Assembly: GCA_027011045.1 (NCBI GenBank)
Contig: JALVAT010000004.1
Coordinates: forward strand, 1 to 40,878
Reading direction: 5' to 3'
DNA: 40,878 bases
Source: Microcaldota archaeon
Lineage (GTDB): Archaea; Iainarchaeota; Iainarchaeia; JAADDC01
Both the position numbers and the translations under genes were made by a program. Positions 26,584-36,168 of this stretch are shown here, one piece after another (within the stretch, counting starts at the first letter, position 1; each line of letters begins with the position of its first letter). The notes under the pieces are model-generated. The model searched no databases. It saw nothing but the letters and a program-made list of their open reading frames with translations, and was not told the origin of the DNA.

Positions 26584-28470
26584 TTGGCGGACGATCTACT
26601 GAAAAAAGTAGTTGAAATAGTCGGTGAAGAAGCTCAAATAACAAAGGTGGAGCCCGAAGGGCCAGAGCTGGGCATTTACACGCGGAATCCCAAGTACTTT
26701 TTGGAGCACGACGACGCGGTTGCTGCTATCGCATCAACGCTCAAGAAGCGGGTGAATATAAGGAGCGACCCGTCCATACTCCAGCCCCCTGAAAAGTCCA
26801 AGGAGATCATACTCCAAATCGTTCCAGAGGAGGCTGGCATCACGGACATACAGTTCGTCCCCGAAATGGGCACCGTTTACATAGAGGCGAAAAAGCCAGG
26901 ACTTGTGATTGGAAAGGGCGGCGAGACACTCAAGAAAATCGTTGAGCAGATCGGATGGCTCCCCAATGTCTATCGAGCCCCCGCAATGGAGAGCAAAATT
27001 CTGAAGGGGATCAGAAAGGTCCTCATAAAGCACATAAAGGATCGTAGAAAGTTCTACAAGGAAGTCTTCGCCCACATAAACCGCCCAAAGACGTCCAACA
27101 AGCAGTGGGTGCGCGTCCACTTCCTGGGTGCCAGCCGCTTCGTTGGAAGATCGTCATACCTTGTGGAGACACCCGAGAGCAAGATACTGGTGGACGCCGG
27201 TGCCGATGTATCTGGAAACGGCCCCATGATTCCCGAGTGGGAAGTCCTGAGGATGCCCCTGGACGAAATAGACGCCGTGGTGGTGACCCACGCACACCTG
27301 GATCACTCTGGGATGGTGCCATACCTGCTGAAGCTTGGCTACAAGGGGCCCATATACGCAACGCCGCCCACAAGGGATCTGTCCGCCCTGCTACAGTTTG
27401 ACTTCGTGGACGTACTGGTCAAGGATGGAAAGGAACCGCCCTACTCGGAGCGCTGGGTAAAGGAAGCGGCCCTGAAGACCATAACCCGTGAGTACGGAGA
27501 GGTAACGGACATAGCGCCAGACGTAAGGATCACCTTCCACAACGCGGGGCACATACTGGGATCCGCAACGGTGCACATGCACATAGGCCAGGGCTTCCAC
27601 AACATCGTGTTCACGGGGGACCTGAAGTTCGGGTTCTCGCGCCTCCACAACCCCGCAGACACGAGGTATCCCCGCGTAGAAACCGTCGTCATAGAGTCCA
27701 CCTACGGGGGGCGGGACGACGTTCACCCACCCAGACGAGAAACGGAGGAGGCACTCCACAGGCTCATGAAGGATACCCTGGAAAAGGGTGGGAAACTCCT
27801 TATCCCCGCGTTCGCCGTGGGCAGGGCACAGGAAATAATGCTCACGCTGGAGTCCTTCTACAGAAAGCACGGATACGAATGGCCCATATATGTAGACGGA
27901 ATGATTAAGGAGGCCTCCGCCATATACACGGCGTACCCAGAGTACCTGAGGAGGGATGTGCAGCGCAGGATCCTCTCCGACGACTCTCCCTTTGAAATGG
28001 AGCACTTCGTGTACGTGGACAGCTACGCCAAGCGAGACGAGATCATGGAGGGTGGGCCGGCAATCATAATAGCGCCCTCCGGATCGCTAACCGGGGGACC
28101 CGCCGTGGACTACTTCCAGCGGCTCGCGGAGGATGAAAAGAACGCCGTGGCACTAGTGGGATATCAGTTCGAGGGCTCCCTTGGGCGCAAACTACAGAAG
28201 GGCATACGGGAAATCCCCGTTAAAATGAGCAACGGCAAGATGCGTGCCCTCCACGTCAAGGCAAGGGTAGAAACGCTCCACGGGTTCTCGGGCCACTCGG
28301 ATAGGAAACAGCTAGAGGCATTCATACGCCACCTGCCCCAGAAGCCCTCAAGGATCCTTGTGGTCCACGGGGAAGAGGACAAGGCAACAACGCTGGCGAG
28401 GGACCTGGGGCGCATGTACAGGACGGAGTCCTACGCTCCGAGGCTCCTTGACGTGCTACGACTGAGGTAA
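26584..28470 (+). CDS. aCPSF1/FttA: KH-domain metallo-beta-lactamase/beta-CASP transcription termination ribonuclease
   Basis: Two KH domains (GLVIGKGGETLKKI), THAHLDHSG, GDLKFG, ESTYGG, GFSGHSDR; TTG start. Adjacent to psmB as in many archaea. Confidence 0.95.
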   Translation: MADDLLKKVVEIVGEEAQITKVEPEGPELGIYTRNPKYFLEHDDAVAAIASTLKKRVNIRSDPSILQPPEKSKEIILQIVPEEAGITDIQFVPEMGTVYIEAKKPGLVIGKGGETLKKIVEQIGWLPNVYRAPAMESKILKGIRKVLIKHIKDRRKFYKEVFAHINRPKTSNKQWVRVHFLGASRFVGRSSYLVETPESKILVDAGADVSGNGPMIPEWEVLRMPLDEIDAVVVTHAHLDHSGMVPYLLKLGYKGPIYATPPTRDLSALLQFDFVDVLVKDGKEPPYSERWVKEAALKTITREYGEVTDIAPDVRITFHNAGHILGSATVHMHIGQGFHNIVFTGDLKFGFSRLHNPADTRYPRVETVVIESTYGGRDDVHPPRRETEEALHRLMKDTLEKGGKLLIPAFAVGRAQEIMLTLESFYRKHGYEWPIYVDGMIKEASAIYTAYPEYLRRDVQRRILSDDSPFEMEHFVYVDSYAKRDEIMEGGPAIIIAPSGSLTGGPAVDYFQRLAEDEKNAVALVGYQFEGSLGRKLQKGIREIPVKMSNGKMRALHVKARVETLHGFSGHSDRKQLEAFIRHLPQKPSRILVVHGEEDKATTLARDLGRMYRTESYAPRLLDVLRLR

Positions 28471-28474
28471 TCCC

Positions 28475-28993
28475 ATGAAGCTCATCATCACGGGCACCCC
28501 GGGGACGGGAAAAAGCGCAGTGGCCAGAATACTGGGACAGCGCCTCGGCATACCTGTGATAACCGTAAAGGATCTCGTGCGGGGAGAATATATAGACACG
28601 CGCAAACTGCGAATGAAGGCACTCTGGACGCTGAGGAAGATGGACAGGGCGATACTGGAGGGCCACCTGTTCTGCGAAGTTAAGCTCCCCGTCGACACAG
28701 TCATCGTCCTGAGAACGGATCCAGAGGTGCTGAAAAGGCGCCTCGAGCCCAGGAACTACCCTGAAAAAAAGATAAAGGAGAACCTAATGGCCGAATTCCT
28801 GGACTACTGCTTGGTGAGAGCTGCAAGCAAGTATCCGCAGGAGAAGATATGGCAGATCGACACGACGCACAGAACAGCAAAGGAAACTGCCGAGCTCATA
28901 GAGAAGGCACTTCGGGGTGGAAAAAGGATCTACGAAGAGGTTGACTGGTCAAACAAGCTCGAAGAGTGGATCAGAAAGGGATATATTAGCTAA
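28475..28993 (+). CDS. AK6/Fap7-type adenylate kinase
   Basis: ITGTPGTGKSAVARILGQRLG; VLRTDPEVLKRRLEPRNYPEKKIKENLMAE. Confidence 0.92.
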   Translation: MKLIITGTPGTGKSAVARILGQRLGIPVITVKDLVRGEYIDTRKLRMKALWTLRKMDRAILEGHLFCEVKLPVDTVIVLRTDPEVLKRRLEPRNYPEKKIKENLMAEFLDYCLVRAASKYPQEKIWQIDTTHRTAKETAELIEKALRGGKRIYEEVDWSNKLEEWIRKGYIS

Positions 28994-29009
28994 ACTCCAA
29001 ATTCTATGG

Positions 29010-29948
29010 ATGCGGAGAGTATGGGCGCTACTCGCGCTGCTCGTAATGGCTTCCCTCGCACGGGCGCAGACCTTGGCCAGCATGGGGGCAATGCCCACGG
29101 TCTACGCGCCACTCACTGAGAAAAATGTGGCGATCCCCTTCGAATTCACGGGAATCTGCACGCCGTTTCTCGAGCTGCACCTTGTGAGTGGAGTTGCCAG
29201 CGTATACTACGATGGAAGGAAAATATTCACGGCGAAACAGCCGGGCTGGTACCGTGTGCTCCTTCCGACGAAGAAGGGCGCCGTTACCCTCCAAATAAAG
29301 AGACGGAGCTACGAGGACTCCGCAGCTGTGGATCCAGAGGGGAGTTTCGTAGCCTGCGCAAGGGTTCCCATCGTGGACATAAACGCCACCGTGCCAAAAC
29401 TCTGGAAAAAGGGCGGGTACACGGACATATACATAAAGCTGCGGAACACGGGCACCGCCCCGGCAAAAATATACATAAAGATAAGCGATCCCCGAACCTC
29501 GGCGCACCTACCCACAAGGGAGATAACTGTGGCCCCAAGATCCCAAATCATAGAAAGGGTGCGAATGGTAACTGCAAGAGAGACAAACAGGGCGCTTCTG
29601 CTCCCTATCTGTGTGGAATACAAGGACCAATACGGAGAGCAGGAGGCATGCACCGACTTCTACGAGTTTAGGGCGGATAAAAATGTTGCCATCACGCTTA
29701 TCAAGCTCGGCGGAACGTACATCCTTATGAACTCCGGAACGGAGGAGGTAAACCTCGGCTCCCCGCTAAACCCGGGGGATATCGCAGTAACGCACCTGCG
29801 CCCCGAGCTGCGGGATGCGTACGTGGAGAGATACATCGAACTACCCGCAACCCCAATGGCGAAGGTTTCGGATAGAAGTGGCATCGAGGGATTCATTATG
29901 GGCGTCCTCGGCATCCTTTCCCTACTGCTCTCTTCGAAAACCTTATAA
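29010..29948 (+). CDS. Secreted protein of unknown function with N-terminal signal and extreme C-terminal TM anchor
   Basis: MRRVWALLALLVMASLARAQ signal, beta-rich body, terminal GFIMGVLGILSLLLSSKTL. Confidence 0.75.
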   Translation: MRRVWALLALLVMASLARAQTLASMGAMPTVYAPLTEKNVAIPFEFTGICTPFLELHLVSGVASVYYDGRKIFTAKQPGWYRVLLPTKKGAVTLQIKRRSYEDSAAVDPEGSFVACARVPIVDINATVPKLWKKGGYTDIYIKLRNTGTAPAKIYIKISDPRTSAHLPTREITVAPRSQIIERVRMVTARETNRALLLPICVEYKDQYGEQEACTDFYEFRADKNVAITLIKLGGTYILMNSGTEEVNLGSPLNPGDIAVTHLRPELRDAYVERYIELPATPMAKVSDRSGIEGFIMGVLGILSLLLSSKTL

Positions 29949-30004
29949 ACAACCGAAGATATAATATGTGCGATCCGCAAAAACGCGGAGAAGAAAGGAG
30001 GTGG
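29942..30004 (+). promoter_or_regulatory. Histone promoter and leader: TATA-like CTTATAAAC and GATATAATATG, then Shine-Dalgarno AAAGGAGGTGG
   Basis: The SD (29994-30004) ends 6 nt before the ATG at 30011. Confidence 0.65.
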
Positions 30005-30010
30005 ATCCCG

Positions 30011-30223
30011 ATGGCAGAGCTTAAGCTTGCCCAGATTGAGAGGATTATGAGGAAGGCTGGCGCTCAGCGCATCTCTGCTGAGGCCAAGGAGGCACTCCGT
30101 GAGATTCTCGAGGAGATTGCCCTCGAGATCGCTGGCCTCGCAGTTGAGATCGCTCACCACGCCGGCAGGAAGGGCGTTCAGGCCGAGGACATCAAGCTCG
30201 CTGCCAAGCAGCTCCTCGGGTAA
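30011..30223 (+). CDS. Archaeal histone (HMf family)
   Basis: 70 aa: MAELKLAQIERIMRKAGAQRISAEAKEALREILEEIALEIAGLAVEIAHHAGRKGVQAEDIKLAAKQLLG. Confidence 0.95.
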   Translation: MAELKLAQIERIMRKAGAQRISAEAKEALREILEEIALEIAGLAVEIAHHAGRKGVQAEDIKLAAKQLLG

Positions 30224-30238
30224 AGCCCCTTCCCCTTT

Positions 30239-33127
30239 TTATATTCTTGGAAGCCGCCTCTTCGGTTTCTTGCGCTTCCCCTGAATTCTTAGGAAATAAA
30301 CGAGCACGGCGAGAGAAGCCGCTGCAAGCAAGGATGCGTAGAGAGCGTAGCTGTTACCCTCTGGTGGCGCGGGATGCCACTGGGATGCGATCGCGAGAGC
30401 CAACACGTAGTCTCCCGAATTCAGGGCGCGAAGGGCAACAGAACGGGCTGGAACGTTCTCTGGAAGGGCATAGGTCAGCACCCTTGCTCGGCTGCGCAGG
30501 GAATCCAAGCTCTGGCGTGCCAAGGAGAGGGCGGCGGAAACCTCCGTGGGATCGTCGCTATCTGCAGCGGCGTTTAGCTCTCGGACGGTCTTCGCATCGT
30601 ACGGAAGGAGGAAGACGACGTTCAGTTCCTCCGCCCTACGGTAAGCGCGTTCCATCTCAGAGAGTACAGAGAGGAGCTTGGAGCGGAGGGTTTGGGCAAG
30701 CTCGACGTTTGCGTTGATTTCCGCGGCAGGTGGTGAGAAAACAACGGCAGGGGGCATATTCTTATCCGCGAGGACTGGCTGGGGTGCCGCCACGTTTGTA
30801 TCCTGTGAGAAGAAGAAAGCGGCGTCGTTGGATTCGCGAACCCCTGAAAACCGGAGGACCCTGCGCTCAAAGGGATCCAGATTGATCCGGCACAGGGTTG
30901 CATCACCGAGGGGCTCGCAGTAGGAGGGCCTATGCTCTGCGGAGAAGGGGAGAACGACGTCACCACTGTATGGAATCTCTGTCGGGTTGGACACGGTCAC
31001 GGTGGCATCCTCCCCGGAGCGGGATACCTCGACCGCCAGCACCCGCTCCCCAATAATGGCGGAACCGCGACCCCTGAAGTAGACTGCGTTGCTATCATAC
31101 GTGACGGCGCCGGAGACAGCGTAAACCTTTCCAGTATACGCGTATCGCACGGGAATGTCCGAATCGTTAGACACGCGTAGGTACGCAACGCCGCCAGACT
31201 CCCCCAGCCGCTCCACCTTCAAGGAGACTGGAAGGGCAAGGACCTCAAGGAGGGCAGTACCTCCGCCGTGAAGGTATGCCCTGTTGCCGCGGATATTCAC
31301 CACAAGTCCGTTTGCATCCAAGATACGATACCCCGCCGCGGAAAAGGGCAGATCGACCACGGTATCCAGACTCACGCCGGGCACACCAAGGTAGAAGACC
31401 ACAGGAACAAGGGTAGACTCGCGTGCGTCCAGGAAGCCGCGAATATCATAGCTTGCAGAGACGTAGTTCGAGACGCGCTCCCTCACCTTTGCATAGAGGT
31501 CCAGGGCGCGCTTCAGGGCATCCCTTAATGCCTTAGGAGTCGAAACATTCCGCGGAAGTGATGAAAACTCCGCCGCAAGATCCGGAGCATAATAGAAGGA
31601 GAGAAGCTGTCGGATTTTGCCAAGTAACTCTAAATACTGGCGGTACTCAGGAGATGCGCGTAAATCAGCCCTCTGACGCTCCACAAATGATTCACAACAC
31701 TGCAACTGCGTATACAAATCTCCAGAACAGTGCACACCACCAAAGGCAGCTGCCTCACTATAGCAAGCCTTCAAAGCACCCTCTACGGAGGCGTAGTTCT
31801 TGTCAAGAAGTACGTAATGCATCCCCTGGGCACAGTCCGACAGATTGCCACCATGGGCAAGGGCTCGGGCCGCGGCTGTGATATACGGTTTCGCATAGTC
31901 GGACCTGGGCTTGTAGCTACTGAGAAACGCCCTACAGCGATCAACCATGCTCTTATACGAATCGATCATCCGCTGCTCACTGGTGTAAAGCTGGTGCAGA
32001 GCCGAAAGGTTTTCGTCCGCAGCCGCAAGGCGAAGGAAACCGTTTACATCACGGCGTAGATACGCGTTGGCTCCGCTAAGCACGCCCCGGAAGTAGCGGT
32101 CAGCAAGGAGTCTGAAATCATCGGGGGCAGTGGACGGATTTACGCCCTCTGGAACCTCCACAGCCCCCGAAGGAACAAGGTACGACAACATATCGTCATC
32201 GGGAAGGGTGGATACGTAGCGCTGCAGCTCCTCACTGCCCTTATATATCCTATCGCGGAGAGTTTTCGCGTCAGCAATATCCTGCTTGGCCCTATCATCC
32301 ATTTGGCCCATAACAGATATGTATCGCTTGAACAGGGGCCTTGCTTTAGTGTATATGGACTGAGATTCTCCCACAGCGGAATTTATCAGCGATGCGGGCT
32401 GAACATCGGGGGATATGAGATCAACACCCTTCTGGAGCGCATAGATCAACCCATAGGTAAGAACATCGGCTGGAATTATTCGCAGAGGGCCCAGGGACTT
32501 TGAATAGAAGGACGCGGCACCGCGTGGAATCCGTTCCAAGAGGGAAGGACTTAGAACACCGCGGAGCTGAAAAGACAGGCGGTGAATCCTATCGTCGAAG
32601 TCCTTGAGCGCGGAGCCAAGGGGAGATACGTCGCTATCGGACTGGGCAGCCTTGAATTCAGCGTATAGGGAGCGGACTTCAGAGTACGGAGCATACGGTG
32701 CTCCAAGATCCCTGAGCTCTACATACTTTGACGCGACAGCCATGCGAGCAAGATTTACGGAGGAAATTGAGTGAACAAGAGATAGGCGGGCGGACTCATC
32801 CATACTCACCACAACGGAGCGGAGTAGGGCTACCAGCGCATTGAAGTCCATGCTAACGCAGCTGTCCTCAGCAGTTCTGAGTGCAGAATTGTACGCATTA
32901 GCATAGCGCCACGCGGCAGCAACCTCTCGTGAATAAGAATGAAAATCGCTGCCTATTTTAGCCATCGTTAGACAAGTGGCACCAGAACAGGTGGGAACTG
33001 CGAGATACACGAGGGAATTGGAACATATGTACTGGACAGCGGCGTAAACTCCGAGAGACGATAGAATCAATATGACAGCACCAACAACGGCAGGGGCGAC
33101 GCCCCTCGTAGCAAACAGCGCGGCCAC
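30239..33127 (-). CDS. Large (about 963 aa) membrane-anchored extracellular protein, unknown function
   Basis: N-terminal TM, long helical region, beta-rich C-terminal domain, C-terminal TM plus basic tail (FLRIQGKRKKPKRRLPRI). GTG at 33127 preferred because a TATA-like box lies 27 nt upstream. Confidence 0.8.
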   Translation of the reverse strand: MAALFATRGVAPAVVGAVILILSSLGVYAAVQYICSNSLVYLAVPTCSGATCLTMAKIGSDFHSYSREVAAAWRYANAYNSALRTAEDSCVSMDFNALVALLRSVVVSMDESARLSLVHSISSVNLARMAVASKYVELRDLGAPYAPYSEVRSLYAEFKAAQSDSDVSPLGSALKDFDDRIHRLSFQLRGVLSPSLLERIPRGAASFYSKSLGPLRIIPADVLTYGLIYALQKGVDLISPDVQPASLINSAVGESQSIYTKARPLFKRYISVMGQMDDRAKQDIADAKTLRDRIYKGSEELQRYVSTLPDDDMLSYLVPSGAVEVPEGVNPSTAPDDFRLLADRYFRGVLSGANAYLRRDVNGFLRLAAADENLSALHQLYTSEQRMIDSYKSMVDRCRAFLSSYKPRSDYAKPYITAAARALAHGGNLSDCAQGMHYVLLDKNYASVEGALKACYSEAAAFGGVHCSGDLYTQLQCCESFVERQRADLRASPEYRQYLELLGKIRQLLSFYYAPDLAAEFSSLPRNVSTPKALRDALKRALDLYAKVRERVSNYVSASYDIRGFLDARESTLVPVVFYLGVPGVSLDTVVDLPFSAAGYRILDANGLVVNIRGNRAYLHGGGTALLEVLALPVSLKVERLGESGGVAYLRVSNDSDIPVRYAYTGKVYAVSGAVTYDSNAVYFRGRGSAIIGERVLAVEVSRSGEDATVTVSNPTEIPYSGDVVLPFSAEHRPSYCEPLGDATLCRINLDPFERRVLRFSGVRESNDAAFFFSQDTNVAAPQPVLADKNMPPAVVFSPPAAEINANVELAQTLRSKLLSVLSEMERAYRRAEELNVVFLLPYDAKTVRELNAAADSDDPTEVSAALSLARQSLDSLRSRARVLTYALPENVPARSVALRALNSGDYVLALAIASQWHPAPPEGNSYALYASLLAAASLAVLVYFLRIQGKRKKPKRRLPRI

Positions 33128-33149
33128 AATAAAATTGCACGAACCTTGC

Positions 33150-33157
33150 TTAAATAT
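33150..33157 (-). promoter_or_regulatory. TATA box for the 963-aa surface protein
   Basis: Reverse ATATTTAA centred about 27 nt upstream of the GTG at 33127. Confidence 0.5.
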
Positions 33158-33660
33158 CAAGTGTTTGTATCGGGAAGCCTGTGGTGCTCCGCTAGCTCAT
33201 AAACATATCCACGCACGATTTTCTCCCAATTTTCAAACCAGAACCGGCCGTAAAAGCGTTTTCCGCTCAACAGCAAGGGAAACCAGTAGCGATCGTCTTC
33301 CCACATTTTCGAGTAGGGCACAGCATCCCTCGGAAACCAATGGGGCTCAGCCTCGTCGCTCTCGCAGAGCTCCCCGGAGTATGAATCCGTCACAAAGACG
33401 TGCACGATCATCTCGAGGTTTCCATTGTTGTAAAACTCGAGAACACCGCGCCACTGCAGAGGTCCAGGAGATGCACAGAGCTCCTCTATGAACTCGCGGC
33501 GAGCGGCCTCCTCTAAGCTCTCGCCCCTGCGCACCTTACCCCCGGGCCCGTTAAAGAAACCTTCGCCAAAGCCACGCTTCTTTCGAATGAGGAGAACCTT
33601 GTCGTCGCGGATAACGTAAAGGAGCGTATAAACACGGGGCTCTTGAAAGACCTCCTCCAT
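33157..33660 (-). CDS. NUDIX hydrolase, MTH1/NUDT1 (8-oxo-dGTPase)-like
   Basis: NUDIX box GKVRRGESLEEAARREFIEEL; KKRGFGEGFFNGPGGKV and MWEDDRYWFPLLL. Confidence 0.92.
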   Translation of the reverse strand: MEEVFQEPRVYTLLYVIRDDKVLLIRKKRGFGEGFFNGPGGKVRRGESLEEAARREFIEELCASPGPLQWRGVLEFYNNGNLEMIVHVFVTDSYSGELCESDEAEPHWFPRDAVPYSKMWEDDRYWFPLLLSGKRFYGRFWFENWEKIVRGYVYELAEHHRLPDTNT

Positions 33661-33691
33661 GAAGGGGGTGTGGAGAAAAGGATTTTAGAAG

Positions 33692-34441
33692 TCAGCGGAT
33701 GTAGTCGCTGGGTTCAGGGGGTTTTGGCTCTTGCTCCGGAGGCGCGGTCATCCGGTGGAGAATCTCGTCGAACTTGTGTGCGGCATCCTCCAGCTCAGAA
33801 AGATCGACGCCCAGCGGCATGTATTTATCCAGAAGGCTCAGCACGGCAAAGGCTGCCCCTGGATCACCGTGCATGGTCAGCTGCGTGGACGTCTCGCCCA
33901 TGAGGCAGGCTCCACGGTATCCCTGCTGAGCCCCCAGGCCCAAAAGAAGGCCAGCAGCCCCCGAGATCGCCCCAGACTCGTCAACCTTCGCCCCAAGTTC
34001 CACAAAACGGTCCAAGATCTCCTTCTCCGTGGCTGCAACAACAACGCCCGGGGAGCCGGACCAGCGGGCAGGGCCCCTGTCGATTCCAGCCATGGTGTAG
34101 ATCTCCTTAACGCCAAGGCCCTTGAAGAACTCCAGAAAATCAAGCACGTACTCATAGAACTCCGAGGGTGCGGACCCCACAACCTGTGTATCTCCTGTAA
34201 GCACGAAGTAGGGCTCCTCCGAATCCACATAGTACAGTGTGTTAGAGAGCAAGCGGAGGATTCCGTGCTCCACAACCACCTGCGGGGGGAAGTAGGGAGA
34301 GGTGAACTGTGCAACAGGCGTAGCGTTGGATTTATTGATGAGGTATGCAGCGGCGACGTGTCCCACTCTCCCTATCCCTGGAAGTCCGACGAGAACACGC
34401 TCCGCGCGAGGAAGCTCATCCACAAGGGTGACAACGTCCAT
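33692..34441 (-). CDS. PAC2 family (proteasome assembly chaperone-like) protein
   Basis: VLVGLPGIGRVGHVAAAYLI, GLLLGLGAQQGYRGACLMGETS. Confidence 0.9.
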   Translation of the reverse strand: MDVVTLVDELPRAERVLVGLPGIGRVGHVAAAYLINKSNATPVAQFTSPYFPPQVVVEHGILRLLSNTLYYVDSEEPYFVLTGDTQVVGSAPSEFYEYVLDFLEFFKGLGVKEIYTMAGIDRGPARWSGSPGVVVAATEKEILDRFVELGAKVDESGAISGAAGLLLGLGAQQGYRGACLMGETSTQLTMHGDPGAAFAVLSLLDKYMPLGVDLSELEDAAHKFDEILHRMTAPPEQEPKPPEPSDYIR

Positions 34442-34459
34442 ATACCCAAATGAGCGGAA

Positions 34460-34627
34460 CTATATAAGACCCCACTGGAGCTTTGCCCTTCGACGGTACT
34501 CGCCCCAAGGGTCCACGGGGGAAAAGCGAGGGGGATGGGCAGAAACCGTTTCTGCGCCGCAAACAGGACAGCGCTCCTTGAGCGTGTACCTGCCACACTT
34601 GGGGCACTTTCGGAGGCGCAGCTTCAT
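34460..34627 (-). CDS. nop10: H/ACA RNP protein Nop10 (not in the supplied ORF track)
   Basis: Hand translation: [55 protein letters not shown], 55 aa, stop TAG. ATGA overlap with eIF2-alpha. Confidence 0.95.
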   Translation of the reverse strand: MKLRLRKCPKCGRYTLKERCPVCGAETVSAHPPRFSPVDPWGEYRRRAKLQWGLI

Positions 34628-35412
34628 GCCTCAACACGCTCCCAGGATGCAGAACCGCCCTTGCTCTCCACGAACTTCACGAGATCTTCGCAGGCATCCT
34701 GCATAATGCGCTCCGCAGTCTTGTAGTCCGTGGTGGTGATTTCGATTGCGTACGTGGGGGCCCCCACGTAGTATATTCTCGCTTCCGTGTGCTGATTGCC
34801 CTCTATGCGCTCCTTGGCACGCAGGAGAGCTTCCCTAATGTACCGAGCGCCGAAGGGACCCGGAACACGTATCTGAACATTCGCCCTTATCGTGCGGCGT
34901 GGGATCTCAATGGATTTCTTGGCAATCGCGATGATAGCCGCCTTCCAGTCCGCGGAGATGGGCACATTGTCAAGGACGTGCTCCCCCTCGAAGACCACGT
35001 CCTCAAAGGCGGAGAGAACGTCGCCAAAGTGATCCTCGAGAACCTCGGCAACCTTGTCGATTTCCTCTTGGGGCTTAGCGGCAAGGCGGGCCGCAGCGGA
35101 AAGCAGACCACGACCCCTCTTCTTGCGGCGCATCTCCTCAAGCTTGCGCTTCTCGATGGCCCCTGAAACGCGCTTAAGGGAAAGGTCTACCATCCTCTTG
35201 GAAGGAGATACGTTGAGAACCTTCGCTACGCGGAGTTGGCCCTCCTTCACGTGCTGTCTGATGTTTTTAACCCAGGACGTGGAGATCTCGGAGATGTGGA
35301 TAAAACCACGGTAGTCTGGGTACTCCACAAGCTCACAGAACGCACCATAGGGCACGATGTTCGTAATGCGAACGAGGACGTACTCCCCCTTCTCAGGTGC
35401 CTTGGCGCTCAT
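34624..35412 (-). CDS. eif2a: Translation initiation factor aIF2 alpha subunit
   Basis: S1 domain [48 protein letters not shown]. Confidence 0.95.
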   Translation of the reverse strand: MSAKAPEKGEYVLVRITNIVPYGAFCELVEYPDYRGFIHISEISTSWVKNIRQHVKEGQLRVAKVLNVSPSKRMVDLSLKRVSGAIEKRKLEEMRRKKRGRGLLSAAARLAAKPQEEIDKVAEVLEDHFGDVLSAFEDVVFEGEHVLDNVPISADWKAAIIAIAKKSIEIPRRTIRANVQIRVPGPFGARYIREALLRAKERIEGNQHTEARIYYVGAPTYAIEITTTDYKTAERIMQDACEDLVKFVESKGGSASWERVEA

Positions 35413-35594
35413 GTTAACGTCTCCACCACTTTTCCGAGGATTTTTGCCTTACCACCGGTGGGGATCGCGATGGTCTCGCCGCAGTTGGGGCACTTCACCA
35501 CGGTGGCGGCCTTGTTAAAGACGATAACCTCTGCCCCGCAGTTGGGGCACTTGACCCGCAGGAACTTGCTCCTGGGCATGGGGATCTTACGCAT
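35409..35594 (-). CDS. rps27e: Ribosomal protein S27e
   Basis: [52 protein letters not shown]. Confidence 0.94.
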   Translation of the reverse strand: MRKIPMPRSKFLRVKCPNCGAEVIVFNKAATVVKCPNCGETIAIPTGGKAKILGKVVETLT

Positions 35595-36168
35595 CCGATA
35601 TCACCTCTGCAAAGCCTCTGAGCTCCAGGATCTTGGCAACGTCCGTTGGAAGCTCAACCACATCGCCGGGCTGGTACGGACCGTACTTCTTTAGATCCGT
35701 ACCCACAAACGCAGGAATGTTCCTAAGAATTCTAACCCGCACAACATTTAAATCATGCTCTGGTTTCTCCTCCTCAGCCTCGACCTCCGGCTCCGAAGCC
35801 GCCAGACCAATAAGTTCCTCCACGCGCCTGCGGTACTGCTCGAGGACCGAAATAATATCCCGGTACAGATCCTTTTCCCAGCCCACGAGATTTTCAGGTT
35901 CCGGTAGGTTAAGGAACATGGCGGAAACAGCTGCGTTGACCACTTTCCTCTGCCGCAGAGCCACGAGATCTGAGACGAGCCTTTGAAGGTTTGCAAACTC
36001 TATGAGCTTTTGAAGATCCTGTTTCTTCCAAGCTTCCCGAACCGCGCGGCTCTCCTCCTGAAGATACTTCCGCAGAAGGTCGTAGAAATCCGGCTCCACA
36101 CGGGCAAGTGCTTGAGACGCCTTCTCGAGCCTGTAAACGGTTCTCAATCGCGAGTAGCTAAGCTCCAA
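35587..36168 (-). CDS. GINS complex subunit (GINS51-type)
   Basis: Helical A domain followed by B domain [46 protein letters not shown]. Confidence 0.88.
   Translation of the reverse strand: MELSYSRLRTVYRLEKASQALARVEPDFYDLLRKYLQEESRAVREAWKKQDLQKLIEFANLQRLVSDLVALRQRKVVNAAVSAMFLNLPEPENLVGWEKDLYRDIISVLEQYRRRVEELIGLAASEPEVEAEEEKPEHDLNVVRVRILRNIPAFVGTDLKKYGPYQPGDVVELPTDVAKILELRGFAEVISDA

Noticed and set aside
27391-28005. 204-aa minus-strand ORF antisense to aCPSF1
   Set aside because: Shadow ORF; the sense strand has complete beta-CASP motifs.
26584-28470. Ser in place of Met in the aCPSF1 IAPSGSLTGGP segment as a catalytic defect
   Set aside because: It is not a metal ligand. All beta-lactamase/beta-CASP metal motifs are present, so this is probably neutral variation.
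28750-28775. A7 run (gaaaaaaagataaag) as a frameshift site in the AK6-type kinase
   Set aside because: The reading frame is intact on both sides and encodes a normal EKKIKENL segment; no alternative product is suggested.
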